In this document: piece by piece, positions 46,681 to 55,455 of the stretch
Numbering within the stretch: the first letter of the stretch is position 1
Layout: every line of letters begins with the position of its first letter
Assembly (NCBI RefSeq): GCF_018802605.1
Contig: NZ_CP069161.1
Location: 1,178,001-1,242,000, forward strand
Reading direction: 5' to 3'
From: Paludibacterium paludis
GTDB taxonomy: Bacteria; Pseudomonadota; Gammaproteobacteria; Burkholderiales; Chromobacteriaceae
DNA length: 64,000 nt
The notes under the pieces: model-generated
Seen by the model: only the letters and a program-made list of their open reading frames with translations
Databases searched by the model: none
What the model was told of the DNA's origin: nothing
Made by a program: the position numbers and the translations under genes

Positions 46681-48090
46681 TCACAAGGTCAGGGCTTCCC
46701 TGTCCGCGGCCGCCGGGCGGGGAGATGCCTCCCGGGCAACCAGGAATTTCTCGAAATGCAGTTGCCGGTCAGCCGGGTCGGGGAACCACGTCACGGACTG
46801 CTCGATGATCGGCGCCCAGTACGGTTCGACGATGCGATAAACAAAGTCGTGATCCAAGGCCTCCGATTCGACAACCCCCGCGCGCGGATGGTCATGCATC
46901 CATTGCATGCCGGCGATGATGCTCGAGACGACCTGCAGGCTTGTCGCGTTGTTGCACACCGCCATTTTGCGCGCTTTGCCGATGGAGAGGTTGGAGCCGA
47001 TCCACAAGGCCGGATGGCGATCGCTGATGAGAAAAACACCGAGTTCATCGATCCCGCTGACAATCTCGTCCTTGATGACATGGCTGGCATGGATTCCGTC
47101 TGTCGTTCCATCTTCCAGCAGACGCATCGAGGCGACGGCGTCATCGCAGGGATGGTAGGCATAATAGGACGTGGGGCGATAGAGGACATCGCCCCGATCG
47201 TCGCGCAGAGTCAGATAATCGGCGATCGACACCGCTTCGTTGTGCGTGATCAGAAAGGCCTCGAAGTCGAGGAAATTGGGACTCCAACTGCGCACTTTCA
47301 GGGTGTGGGCGGGTTGGTCGATCATGATGGCCGCTCCGCATCCGTCATCGTGCCTTCTGCCGCCGACCGGCAGGAACGGCTCATGGCTTCCCCAGCCGAG
47401 TTCCGCCGGTTGCAGGCATTCCGTCACCAGTCCTTCGACCGACCATGTGTTGAGAAACTCGTCCTCGGCGCGTGTCCGGCGGGTGATCTGGGTGTCGCGT
47501 TCTGAAATCTGGATGACACGGATCCCCAGATGCCTGGCCAGTTGCGCCCATTCCGAAGGCGTTTCCGGCTGAGGACACGGCTGGCCGCTTGCCCGGGCCA
47601 TCGCGATCAATCCCCGTTTCATCAATACCGACACAAAGCCCGGGTTCGCGCCATGCGCGACGATCGCCGTACTCCCGCCTTGCGAGGTTCGCTGCAGTTC
47701 GAGCATGGATTCGCGTAACTGGTAATTGGTGGTGGCGATTCCCGCCGTGCCATGATCGTATTCCCACGGTTCGATGCAGGTGTCCAGATAGAGTGCCTGC
47801 GAACGCTGGGCGAGGCGGATCAGGTCGGTGCTGGATACCGAGGTGGCCAGATTCAGAAGATAACTGCCCTCCTCCAGCCAGGGTGTCAGAAGCGGCTGGT
47901 AATTGTCCCGGGCGATGCGCTGCTCGAACAGCTTCACCTTGAACTGCGCGGCGGCTTTTCTGGCTTCCGGCGTAGGGCATGGCTCGAAGGCCACGATGTC
48001 GCAGCCGGGAAAATGCTTGTCCAGTAAAGGCAGGATGCCTTGCCCGATATTACCCAGTCCGATGATGACGATACGTTGAATCAATTCCAT
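46681..48090 (-). CDS. hss: Homospermidine synthase
   Basis: 469-residue NAD-dependent enzyme that makes homospermidine from two putrescines (or putrescine and spermidine). The N-terminus has a Rossmann motif (IVIIGLGNIGQGIL) and the family segments LYLDTCIEPWEYDH, VAHGANPGFVS and RRTRAEDEFLNTWSVEG follow; length matches bacterial HSS. It is minus strand, 52 bases downstream of the small membrane protein gene, and may be read from the polyketide operon or on its own. No other polyamine gene is adjacent. Confidence 0.9.
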   Translation of the reverse strand: MELIQRIVIIGLGNIGQGILPLLDKHFPGCDIVAFEPCPTPEARKAAAQFKVKLFEQRIARDNYQPLLTPWLEEGSYLLNLATSVSSTDLIRLAQRSQALYLDTCIEPWEYDHGTAGIATTNYQLRESMLELQRTSQGGSTAIVAHGANPGFVSVLMKRGLIAMARASGQPCPQPETPSEWAQLARHLGIRVIQISERDTQITRRTRAEDEFLNTWSVEGLVTECLQPAELGWGSHEPFLPVGGRRHDDGCGAAIMIDQPAHTLKVRSWSPNFLDFEAFLITHNEAVSIADYLTLRDDRGDVLYRPTSYYAYHPCDDAVASMRLLEDGTTDGIHASHVIKDEIVSGIDELGVFLISDRHPALWIGSNLSIGKARKMAVCNNATSLQVVSSIIAGMQWMHDHPRAGVVESEALDHDFVYRIVEPYWAPIIEQSVTWFPDPADRQLHFEKFLVAREASPRPAAADREALTL

Positions 48091-48142
48091 TCCCCTTGCA
48101 AGTAACCATTGCCGTGGTGGCGAAGAAAAGAAGGCGGTATTG

Positions 48143-48583
48143 TCAGCGCGAGGCCAGGAACAGGCGTTTGTTCACGCCTGTCACGATCAAGGCGAGGATG
48201 AGCAGAATGTTGACCAGTCCGGCCACAGCTTCGGTCATGGCGGCATGCTCGAACATCGCCTGGTTGCCGATCCGCAGGAAATCGACCGATTCGCGGATGG
48301 CCGGGAAAATGAAAATGTGCGTGTTCAGCGCCACGAGAACAAAGCCGATGCCTTTGGCTTTTTGCCAGGCCGTCCGAGGCAGGCCGCTCATGACCATGCC
48401 GGTCAGCCCGACCACCCACATGGCGGGAATCGTGACGTAAAGGGTGCCGGCCAGCACGAAGTTGCGGCTGAATGCCAGGGCTTCACGACTTTCCGCGACA
48501 GCGCCCGCGACGATGTAAGCGACGATGCTGCCAAGAAACAGGGAGAGGCCAACAAAATGCAGGGTTTTGAGTAAGGTCTTCAT
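48143..48583 (-). CDS. Four-helix membrane protein, DUF2269-like
   Basis: 146-residue protein with four hydrophobic helices (about 8-28, 45-65, 78-95 and 118-138) and a start typical of DUF2269-like proteins (KTLHFVGLSLFLGSIVAY). AGGA precedes the ATG, and the 33-base gap after the PPTase gene is AT-rich and could hold a promoter. The function is unknown. It could belong to the polyketide operon as a membrane accessory or be an independent gene. Confidence 0.65.
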   Translation of the reverse strand: MKTLLKTLHFVGLSLFLGSIVAYIVAGAVAESREALAFSRNFVLAGTLYVTIPAMWVVGLTGMVMSGLPRTAWQKAKGIGFVLVALNTHIFIFPAIRESVDFLRIGNQAMFEHAAMTEAVAGLVNILLILALIVTGVNKRLFLASR

Positions 48584-48616
48584 GGTTTTCCTATCAGTTA
48601 AAATATTCCAAAGTTG

Positions 48617-49336
48617 TCAGAAACCATATTCCATTGCCGTTGCGCGAAGCACCGACGGCGTCTTCGTGTCCGTGATCTCCACATCCCATAAGGAAGGGGA
48701 CGCAGGCTCCACTGTCGCCAGACATGAGACCAATCCGTGCGTCTCGGGAGGCCAGAACAGGTGGCAGGCGTGACGGCCCACCGATACCGGGCCTTGCCCT
48801 CGTGTCAGCGCGGGCATGACCGACAGGCTGGACGGGTGAAGGTGAAAACCTGTTCCGACCAGCTTGACCAGGCTTTCCTTGCCGGCCCATAGCCGCCTCA
48901 ACGATACGGCGTCGATCTGCGGGCTGATTTGCCGTTCTTCACGGCTGGCAATCAGTCGATAAAAATGCTGAAGATCGGTGAAGCTCCTTTCACATTCGAT
49001 ATCCACGCCTATCCCGGCGCGGGACAGGCCGGCGAGCACGGCTCCCCGGCAATGGCTGAGATTGAACTGGATGGCCTCGTTGAGCAGATAGGGCTTGCCG
49101 AACGAGGTTCTTCCGATGACCACGTCCTCCATCCGTATTCCCTGCGCACAGGCCAGCAGACGTCGTATCCAGTAGGCCGCGCGGCAGCGTTCCGTTCGCC
49201 GGTCCGCGGCCGGAAAGCGGAACAGGAAGAGGCTGGGCCGATCAAGCGAGATGCATGACAGGCGCTCCAGTTCGGCTGACCGAATCCGTTGCCAGCCGCC
49301 CGGTACGGTTACGTCTCCAGTCTCGCGCGCATCCAT
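48617..49336 (-). CDS. Sfp-type 4'-phosphopantetheinyl transferase of the polyketide operon (AntB-like)
   Basis: 239-residue enzyme that moves the phosphopantetheine arm of CoA to the ACP serine. The family triad of motifs is present: FNLSHCRGAVL, GIGVDIECER (Mg-binding) and RLWAGKESLVKLVG. It overlaps the hydrolase gene by 28 bases, so it is translated as part of the operon. A dedicated PPTase inside a type II PKS operon matches AntB in the Photorhabdus anthraquinone cluster. It probably serves the ACP at 51934-52182. Confidence 0.88.
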   Translation of the reverse strand: MDARETGDVTVPGGWQRIRSAELERLSCISLDRPSLFLFRFPAADRRTERCRAAYWIRRLLACAQGIRMEDVVIGRTSFGKPYLLNEAIQFNLSHCRGAVLAGLSRAGIGVDIECERSFTDLQHFYRLIASREERQISPQIDAVSLRRLWAGKESLVKLVGTGFHLHPSSLSVMPALTRGQGPVSVGRHACHLFWPPETHGLVSCLATVEPASPSLWDVEITDTKTPSVLRATAMEYGF

Positions 49337-50397
49337 TTCGCCGCTTTCGGCATGAAGTCGAAAAAGTAGTTCTGGCAGACATGCGCTTCATCGGGGTACA
49401 GCATCGTGCCGGTCTTGTCCGGCCCGGCCCAGGCCGCGATGCGCTGGCAGTTATCGGCGGGGAAAACCATGTCATTGCCGCCATGGATGCAGAGGATCTG
49501 CCCGCGGGGCGCCGGCAGGTCCGACACCGTCAACTGCCGTTCGGCCAGCGCCGCCATCTCGTCATCGCCGCCGGCTTTGAACACATAGCGAAAGTCGTGG
49601 CGCACGCGCGGATTGATCTCACGGTAATTGCGGACATCGAAGGCGCCGGACAGGTTGATGGCGGCGCGGAAGGCGTCGGCATGAGCGGCCAGGCAGCGTA
49701 AAGCGAGAAGCCCCCCGAAGCTGACGCCGAACACGCCAAGGCGGTTAGGGTCGACGCGACGGTGGCTTTTCAGGACAGCCAGAACCTCGTCCATCACGGC
49801 TTCGAACGGGCAATGCATGGCACTCTTGCCGAGCAGCTCCCCCTGACCCGGACCATCGAAAATCAGGCAACTGATCCCCTGGCGCAGAAAATACCGGGCG
49901 AACTGATACAGCTCGACTTCCTTGGCCGAATCGAGTCCATTGATGAGGACGACGGTTGGGGCCGGGCCTTCCGCTCTCGCATGGAACAGGTATCCGGGCA
50001 GTGTGTGCGGGCCGAAGGTGATGCGCACCGGTTCGGATGCTGTTGGCAATGCCGGCGCCGCCAGCCGGAACGCTTCGGCGACCTCCCGCCGGCATTGTTC
50101 CTTGCGGTCCGTGTCCTGGAAAAACATGAATTCCGCCCAATGGTAGGCGGCCGCGGCCTGGAGTCTGGTTCTCGCGGCCTCGTCCGGCGATTGATCCCGG
50201 CTTTCCGCCATCCAGGTATCGCCCCGGTGTTTCCAGGCCTCGAACCACTGAGTCCAGAAACGGGGCGGGTCGGTTTGCACCACGGGGTCAATGTCGCGGC
50301 AGACGTGAACGATTTCCCCCCACTCGGTGCCGCCGAACATCATGCGGGGGAAGAAATAATGCAGTTGGGCGAACGTGTCCGGATGGATCGTACTCAT
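49309..50397 (-). CDS. Alpha/beta hydrolase of the polyketide operon (AntI-like)
   Basis: 362-residue alpha/beta hydrolase of the FrsA/DUF1100-like type, with an N-terminal helical cap (about 1-120) before the catalytic core. The triad is visible: Ser226 in GVFGVSFGG, Asp309 in GGNDMVFP and His339 in DEAHV. In the Photorhabdus ant cluster the homologous AntI shortens the ACP-bound octaketide by a retro-Claisen cut and triggers the last ring closure, giving a heptaketide anthraquinone. Placement between ligase and PPTase genes supports the same job. It overlaps the ligase gene by four bases. Confidence 0.85.
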   Translation of the reverse strand: MSTIHPDTFAQLHYFFPRMMFGGTEWGEIVHVCRDIDPVVQTDPPRFWTQWFEAWKHRGDTWMAESRDQSPDEAARTRLQAAAAYHWAEFMFFQDTDRKEQCRREVAEAFRLAAPALPTASEPVRITFGPHTLPGYLFHARAEGPAPTVVLINGLDSAKEVELYQFARYFLRQGISCLIFDGPGQGELLGKSAMHCPFEAVMDEVLAVLKSHRRVDPNRLGVFGVSFGGLLALRCLAAHADAFRAAINLSGAFDVRNYREINPRVRHDFRYVFKAGGDDEMAALAERQLTVSDLPAPRGQILCIHGGNDMVFPADNCQRIAAWAGPDKTGTMLYPDEAHVCQNYFFDFMPKAAKWMRARLET

Positions 50398-51923
50398 GGT
50401 TGCGCACCTTGCAAGTCGTGGTGGAAAACAGGGATCAGCCGTGCTTCGTCGAGGGTGTCGAGCAAGGTCTGTTTGATGACTTTGCCGTTCTTCCCCCGGG
50501 TGAAGGCCTGCTGTGCCGGGACCAGATATTTGGGATGCTTGATGGGGCTGAGCGCTTCCCCGATGCGGGCGCGCAAGGCGGCCAGCGTGTCGTCGGTGTT
50601 GTCCTCCGTCCGGAAAAACACCACCGGCACCTGCCCGTCGCCTTGCGGGTCGTCCGCTCCCGCAACGGCCAGCTCGATAATGCCCGGTACCGCGCAGAGC
50701 ACGTCTTCGAGCTCTTTGGGGTAGACGGTGAATCCCTCGCCCAACAGCACCACGTCGTCAAGACGGCCTTTGAGCGTCAAAAAGCCCTGGCTGTTCATGA
50801 ATCCCGCGTCCCCGGTCTTGAGCCAGCCCGCCTCGATTTTTCCTTTCGACCTCGGGGACGCGGAGGCCGCGTCCCAGTAGCCGGCCATGTTGCCGGGCGA
50901 GTCGACCCAGACTTCGCCGATCGTTCCGGCGGGAACGGGCTTGCCGCGCGTGTCGCGGACCTCCAGTCTCACGCCGCCGGCCGGCCGGCCGACAGTGCCT
51001 TTGCCGGCATCGTGCTCTTCATGATGCAGCCAGCAGAAAGGGCCGGTCGTTTCCGTCAGGCCGTAACCCTGCAGCCACAGGCAATCGAGTCTGGATTGGG
51101 CCTGTTCGAGCAAATGGCGGTCCATCGGCGCGCAACCGTAGGCTATCAACTCGAGCGACGCAAGGTTGCGGCGCGCAAGATCGGGGTCGCGCAAGGCCTG
51201 CGCCAGGCAATAGGGAGGGAGCATCAGGTGGGTCGCGCCATGGCGCTCGGCCAGCGACATGACTTCCGTGTGGGCCCCTGCATCGACGATCAGCGCCGAA
51301 CCGGCATGAATACCCGCCAGCATCAGCAACTGACCGACCATATCGATGATGCTCGCGTCCAGCAGGATCCTGGCCGCGCCGTGCAGGCGCATGGCGCTGG
51401 CAACCTGACGGCCCTGGGCGAGCAGGCCGCGCTCCGACAGGCAGACGCCTTTCGGGGTACCCGTGGTGCCGCTGGTGTAGCACTGCACAAGAATCGTGTC
51501 GGCAAGGCGGGCTTCCCCGGGAAGCGGCCGATTCCGCATCGTCTGGACGGCGCCATCGTAACGCAGACCACGTCCTTCGACGCCGACTCCGGTTTTGCCG
51601 GTGCCGACGGTCCAGTCGGCCTGTGCATCCGTGGCGATACTGCCCAGCTCCCACCGGCTGCCGCGTGTCAGGCCTTCCAGATAAATCAGGGTCAGGCCAA
51701 GGTAGCTGGCGGCGATTTCCAATTTGACCAACGGGTAGGTCTCGCCATCGGTGATGAGCAGGCGGTCTCCCGGTTTGACTTCATTGTCATTGAGGAAATG
51801 CACCACGTCATGCACATCGTCAAGCAGATCCCGGTAACTGAGTGAACGGCCATCCACAACGACCGCCGTACCGGATGGCTCGCGCGCTTCCGTCTGGCGT
51901 AATGTTTGGTAAAGTGAAGGCAT
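50394..51923 (-). CDS. AMP-dependent acyl ligase of the polyketide operon (AntG-like)
   Basis: 509-residue ANL-superfamily enzyme. The P-loop-like core (VQCYTSGTTGTPKGV), GYGLTETTGPF, and the hinge and lysine region (KTGDAGFMNSQGFLTLKGRLDD) are intact. In an ordinary PKS it would load a carboxylic acid; in the ant system the AntG ligase is needed for a functional ACP, so a starter-acid role should not be assumed. ATG 51923 was chosen: GAGAG lies about seven bases upstream and it begins ten bases after the ACP stop; ATG 51962 would overlap the ACP gene. Confidence 0.85.
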   Translation of the reverse strand: MPSLYQTLRQTEAREPSGTAVVVDGRSLSYRDLLDDVHDVVHFLNDNEVKPGDRLLITDGETYPLVKLEIAASYLGLTLIYLEGLTRGSRWELGSIATDAQADWTVGTGKTGVGVEGRGLRYDGAVQTMRNRPLPGEARLADTILVQCYTSGTTGTPKGVCLSERGLLAQGRQVASAMRLHGAARILLDASIIDMVGQLLMLAGIHAGSALIVDAGAHTEVMSLAERHGATHLMLPPYCLAQALRDPDLARRNLASLELIAYGCAPMDRHLLEQAQSRLDCLWLQGYGLTETTGPFCWLHHEEHDAGKGTVGRPAGGVRLEVRDTRGKPVPAGTIGEVWVDSPGNMAGYWDAASASPRSKGKIEAGWLKTGDAGFMNSQGFLTLKGRLDDVVLLGEGFTVYPKELEDVLCAVPGIIELAVAGADDPQGDGQVPVVFFRTEDNTDDTLAALRARIGEALSPIKHPKYLVPAQQAFTRGKNGKVIKQTLLDTLDEARLIPVFHHDLQGAQP

Positions 51924-51933
51924 CACAGATCTC

Positions 51934-52182
51934 TCAGGCAAGGGTCCGCGCGCGGTTTTCAACGGCCGCGACGATATCGCGCACCGTTTTCATGTCGGCA
52001 AACCTCAAACCGGCGAGCTCGACCTTGCAGGCTTTTTCGATCGAGACCAACAGGCACACGAACTCGGTGGAGTCGAGTTCCAGATCATTTTCCAGGTGCT
52101 GATCGAGGCTGAGGTCCGCGGTGTCGACGCCGAGATAGTCCGCCAGAGCCGCAATCACATGTTGTTCAAATGTTGAATCCAT
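51934..52182 (-). CDS. Acyl carrier protein of the type II PKS (AntF-like)
   Basis: 82-residue acidic ACP that carries the growing poly-beta-ketone. The phosphopantetheine site is Ser38 in ENDLELDSTEFV, preceded by the usual acidic helix. Length and context (between CLF and ligase) mark it as the PKS carrier and not the fatty-acid ACP. ATG 52182 has AAGGAG nearby. A longer open frame through it to 52536 is a shadow of the CLF gene. Confidence 0.92.
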   Translation of the reverse strand: MDSTFEQHVIAALADYLGVDTADLSLDQHLENDLELDSTEFVCLLVSIEKACKVELAGLRFADMKTVRDIVAAVENRARTLA

Positions 52183-52205
52183 GGTTAATGCTCCTTGATC
52201 ATTCA

Positions 52206-53393
52206 TTAAGAAAAACGGGTCAAAGAAAGGCTTGCCGCACAACCGCCAAAGCCGCGTCCGTTGATGAGAACGCGATATAACGTCGCTTCTGTCAGTTGCT
52301 GGATGAAACGGGTATCGTCTTGCCGGGAATCGCCATGAAGGGGGAAGGGCAACATGGCCTGCTTTTTCAGCATCAGCGATGCCAGGGCGCAATCGAGCGC
52401 CCCCGCCGCGCCGAACAGTTGACCGAATGCGGCTTTGGGCGCGGTTATCGGTGTCCTGGCCCCGACCGCATGCCGTATCGCCTGAATTTCCTGCCGATCG
52501 GCGTCGACGCTGGCCATGCCGTCTGCCACGACGCAATCCACATCGCGATTTCCCGCCGCCGCGCGCATGGCCTGCTCCAGCGCGTGATGCGTGGCGGGCA
52601 TGGCCCGGTCGAAGCCCGGTTCGTTGCGCAGGGCGGACGATTCGACGATCGCATAGGGTTGGCGTCCGCGCCTGGCCGCCCGCTCTTCGGATTCGAGGAT
52701 CAGGAAGCAGGCGCCTTCGGCCGGGACAAATCCTTTGGCCCCGTCGCTGAATGGCGCGTAATGACCATCCTGGCTCAGTGTGTCCGACGATGTCTTCAGC
52801 GCGGCATAGATGAAGTCGGTGTCGATGGCCTCCGAACCTCCCGCGATGGCGCAGTCCAGCTTCCCTGTCTCGATCAGTCGGGCGCCCATTCCGATGCTGA
52901 CAAGCCCGCTGGCTCTGTCGGCCATGACCGTTTTACTGTATCCCTTAAGGCCTAGATGCAGCGATATCTGCCCCTGAACGGCGGCGGGGAACCAGGCCGT
53001 GGCCTGAAACGGGCTGACTTCGCGGGAGCACCCGCCTTCCTGATACAGGTGGCGCAGCTCCCGGTCCGTATAGGCCCATCCGCCGAAACAGTTGCCGACG
53101 ATGGTGCCGGTGCGCCAGACATCCAGAGACGCCGTGTCGAGTCCCGCATCGGCGAGCGCGCGTTGCACCGCAACCAGGCCAAGATGGCTGAAGCGGTCGA
53201 TTTTCCGGGCGTTCCGCACGGACAGTCCGGAGGTGATCTGCTCATCGGAAACCGTGGCCGCGTGTCCGCCCAGGGCTTCCTTGTAGGAGGTGGTCAGCTG
53301 CCCGGCGATTGCCCGATGCCAGGCGAAGTCCGGGTCATCGCATTGAGGGGTGATCAGACCGATCCCGGTGATGACGGCTCGTCGTGTAGTCAT
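52206..53393 (-). CDS. Ketosynthase chain-length factor, KS-beta (AntE-like)
   Basis: 395-residue inactive partner of KS-alpha that sets chain length. The thiolase fold is retained, but all three catalytic residues are lost: the position aligned to the active Cys is Arg160 (MADRASGLVS), the HGS motif is replaced by DGMASVD, and the second His by Leu (KAAFGQLFGAAGA). Most CLFs have Gln at the Cys position, so Arg is unusual. It overlaps KS-alpha by an ATGA junction, ensuring equal synthesis of the two subunits. Confidence 0.9.
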   Translation of the reverse strand: MTTRRAVITGIGLITPQCDDPDFAWHRAIAGQLTTSYKEALGGHAATVSDEQITSGLSVRNARKIDRFSHLGLVAVQRALADAGLDTASLDVWRTGTIVGNCFGGWAYTDRELRHLYQEGGCSREVSPFQATAWFPAAVQGQISLHLGLKGYSKTVMADRASGLVSIGMGARLIETGKLDCAIAGGSEAIDTDFIYAALKTSSDTLSQDGHYAPFSDGAKGFVPAEGACFLILESEERAARRGRQPYAIVESSALRNEPGFDRAMPATHHALEQAMRAAAGNRDVDCVVADGMASVDADRQEIQAIRHAVGARTPITAPKAAFGQLFGAAGALDCALASLMLKKQAMLPFPLHGDSRQDDTRFIQQLTEATLYRVLINGRGFGGCAASLSLTRFS

Positions 53394-54679
53394 GATTGGG
53401 ACTCCTCGTCGCGGTAGCGCCGGAAAACCACGGCGCTATGAATTCCGGAAAACCCGCTGGCGGTTTTGAGAACATGGTCCATGCTCGCCTTGCGGCCAAT
53501 ATTGGGGACGTAATCGAGAAAACAGTCCGGATCGGGCTCTTCGTAGTTGATGGTGGGCGGAACCTCCTGGTGCATCAGGCTCAGCACGCAGGCCACGGCC
53601 TCGATGGCATTGGCGGCGGAGAGCGCATGACCGTTCATCGATTTGAGCGAGCAGACCGGGATGGTTTTGGCGTGATCGCCCATCAGCTTGACCAAAGCGA
53701 AACTTTCATTGGCATCGTTTTGCGGGGTCGAGCTGCCATGAGCGTTGACGTGATCGATCGCTTCCGGTGAGATTCCCGCGTCTTCGACCGCCAGCGCCGC
53801 GGCCCGGCACAGCGCTTCGCCGTCCGGAGGCAGGTCGGTCATGTGATAGGCATTGCAGGTGGAGCCGAAGCCGCTCAGTTCGGCGAGAATGCGCGCGCCT
53901 CTGGCGCGGGCATGCTCGTAAGACTCGAGCACAAGCACACCGCTTCCTTCTCCGAGCACGAAACCGTCCCGCGTCTTGTCAAAAGGACGCGAGGCGCGCT
54001 CCGGGCAATCGTTGCGGCTGTTGGTCAAGGCGCCGATGACATCGAATGCCGCCATGGCCAAGGGAGTGAGCGGCGCTTCGGAGGCGCCGGCGAGCATGAT
54101 GTCGGCGTCTCCGGCGCGGATGCAGTCGAGCGCGTATCCCAGCGCATCGAGGCCCGCGGTGCAGCCGGTCGCGAGGGACATGACCGGACCGGCCGCGCCA
54201 TAATGGCCTGCGACCGCGCTGGTGGCGCCGTTGAATCCTGCGTTCAGGTACAAATCGGCGGGAACGGCATGGCTGTCGACCGGACCGGTCGCCCGTTCCG
54301 TGCTCGCCAGAAATACGCGCTCCATGTAAGGCGTCCCGGCGATCGCCGTGGCGATGCACACCCCGGTGCGCTCGCCGGCCAGCGTTCCGGCATCAAGGCG
54401 CGCGTGTTCGACGGCCATGGCGCTCGCCGCCATGGCGAAATGCACGTAGCGATCGGTGCGGTCCGCCAGCGCCTTGGGAATACGCCAGTCGCCCGGGGTG
54501 AATCCCTCGACAATCCCCGCGATTTTCGCGGTGAGTCCATCGGTCGGGAAAGCGGTGATCTTGCGGATGCCGGGGCGGCCGGCCATGCAGTTGTTCCAGA
54601 ATTCCCGGTGGCCGAGTCCATTGGGGGCGACAACACCCAGCCCGGTGACGACAACGCGTCCAGTTGCAGGTTTGGTCAT
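53390..54679 (-). CDS. Beta-ketoacyl synthase KS-alpha of the type II PKS (AntD-like)
   Basis: 429-residue condensing enzyme. The triad is complete: Cys173 (SLATGCTAGLDAL), His314 (VNAHGSSTPQND) and His351 (KSMNGHALSAAN). The TGCTAGLDA form around Cys and HGSSTPQND are characteristic of aromatic type II KS-alpha rather than FabF. The start at ATG 54679 lies two bases after the ketoreductase stop; nine extra codons to 54706 are not needed. With the CLF it elongates malonyl units; no malonyl transferase gene is in the operon, so FabD probably supplies malonyl-ACP. Confidence 0.95.
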   Translation of the reverse strand: MTKPATGRVVVTGLGVVAPNGLGHREFWNNCMAGRPGIRKITAFPTDGLTAKIAGIVEGFTPGDWRIPKALADRTDRYVHFAMAASAMAVEHARLDAGTLAGERTGVCIATAIAGTPYMERVFLASTERATGPVDSHAVPADLYLNAGFNGATSAVAGHYGAAGPVMSLATGCTAGLDALGYALDCIRAGDADIMLAGASEAPLTPLAMAAFDVIGALTNSRNDCPERASRPFDKTRDGFVLGEGSGVLVLESYEHARARGARILAELSGFGSTCNAYHMTDLPPDGEALCRAAALAVEDAGISPEAIDHVNAHGSSTPQNDANESFALVKLMGDHAKTIPVCSLKSMNGHALSAANAIEAVACVLSLMHQEVPPTINYEEPDPDCFLDYVPNIGRKASMDHVLKTASGFSGIHSAVVFRRYRDEESQS

Positions 54680-54681
54680 GA

Positions 54682-55455
54682 TCAGTAGTTCCCCAATCCG
54701 CCACATACATTGAGCGCCTGCGCCGTGACTCCGCCCGCCTGCTCCGACGCGAGGTAGGACACCATGGCGGCCACTTCATCCGGTTCGATATAGCGGCCCA
54801 GCGGCACGCGCTCCTCGATCCGGCGTTTTGCCTCGGCTTCGTCGACCTGCCAGAGTTTGGCGTAGTGATTTCTGACATTGCGCGCCATCTCGGTTTCGAC
54901 GAATCCCGGGCATACCGCATTCATGGTGATGCCGCTGCCATTGCGGGCCAATTCCAGTCCCCAGGCCTTCGTCAACCCGACGACACCATGCTTGGAGGCC
55001 GAGTAGGGCGCGCCATGAAGGACGCCTTGCTTGCCGCCGGTGCTGGCGATATTGATGATGCGCCCCCCCGATGGCATGACTCCCTGTGACAGAACCGCGC
55101 GCGTCATGAAAAAGACGCTATCGAGGTTGGTGGCCATGACATCGCGCCACAGTTCAGTCGGGATATCGGCGGTGATGCCGCCGCCTCCTCTGCCGGCACA
55201 GTTGACCAGGACATCGATCCGGCCCGTGGAGGCCGCCGCCTGGCGTATCGTTTTTTCCACCTCGTGCTCGTCGCGGACATCGCAAGTCATGGTCAGCACG
55301 GGTTGACCGCATTCCGCTTCGAGCTGAGCCGCCGCCCGGGCCAGCGCATCTTCGCTTCGGGCTGTCAGAATGCAGCGAAAGCCGTCCTGGGCCAGCCGCC
55401 GGGCGATGGCCAAGCCGATGCCGCGGCTGCCGCCGGTGATAAGTGCGGTTTTCAT
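54682..55455 (-). CDS. Aromatic-polyketide C9 ketoreductase, ActIII-like (AntA-like)
   Basis: 257-residue SDR. NADPH motif TGGSRGIG (7-14); tetrad Asn110, Ser138, Tyr151 and Lys155 (APYSASKHG). Segments INIASTGGKQGV, NAVCPGFVETEMA and the C-terminal GGVTAQALNVCGGLGNY are close to ActIII of the actinorhodin pathway, far more than to FabG. ActIII-type enzymes reduce the C9 carbonyl of an octaketide and direct first-ring closure. It overlaps the aromatase stop by ATGA. Confidence 0.95.
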   Translation of the reverse strand: MKTALITGGSRGIGLAIARRLAQDGFRCILTARSEDALARAAAQLEAECGQPVLTMTCDVRDEHEVEKTIRQAAASTGRIDVLVNCAGRGGGGITADIPTELWRDVMATNLDSVFFMTRAVLSQGVMPSGGRIINIASTGGKQGVLHGAPYSASKHGVVGLTKAWGLELARNGSGITMNAVCPGFVETEMARNVRNHYAKLWQVDEAEAKRRIEERVPLGRYIEPDEVAAMVSYLASEQAGGVTAQALNVCGGLGNY

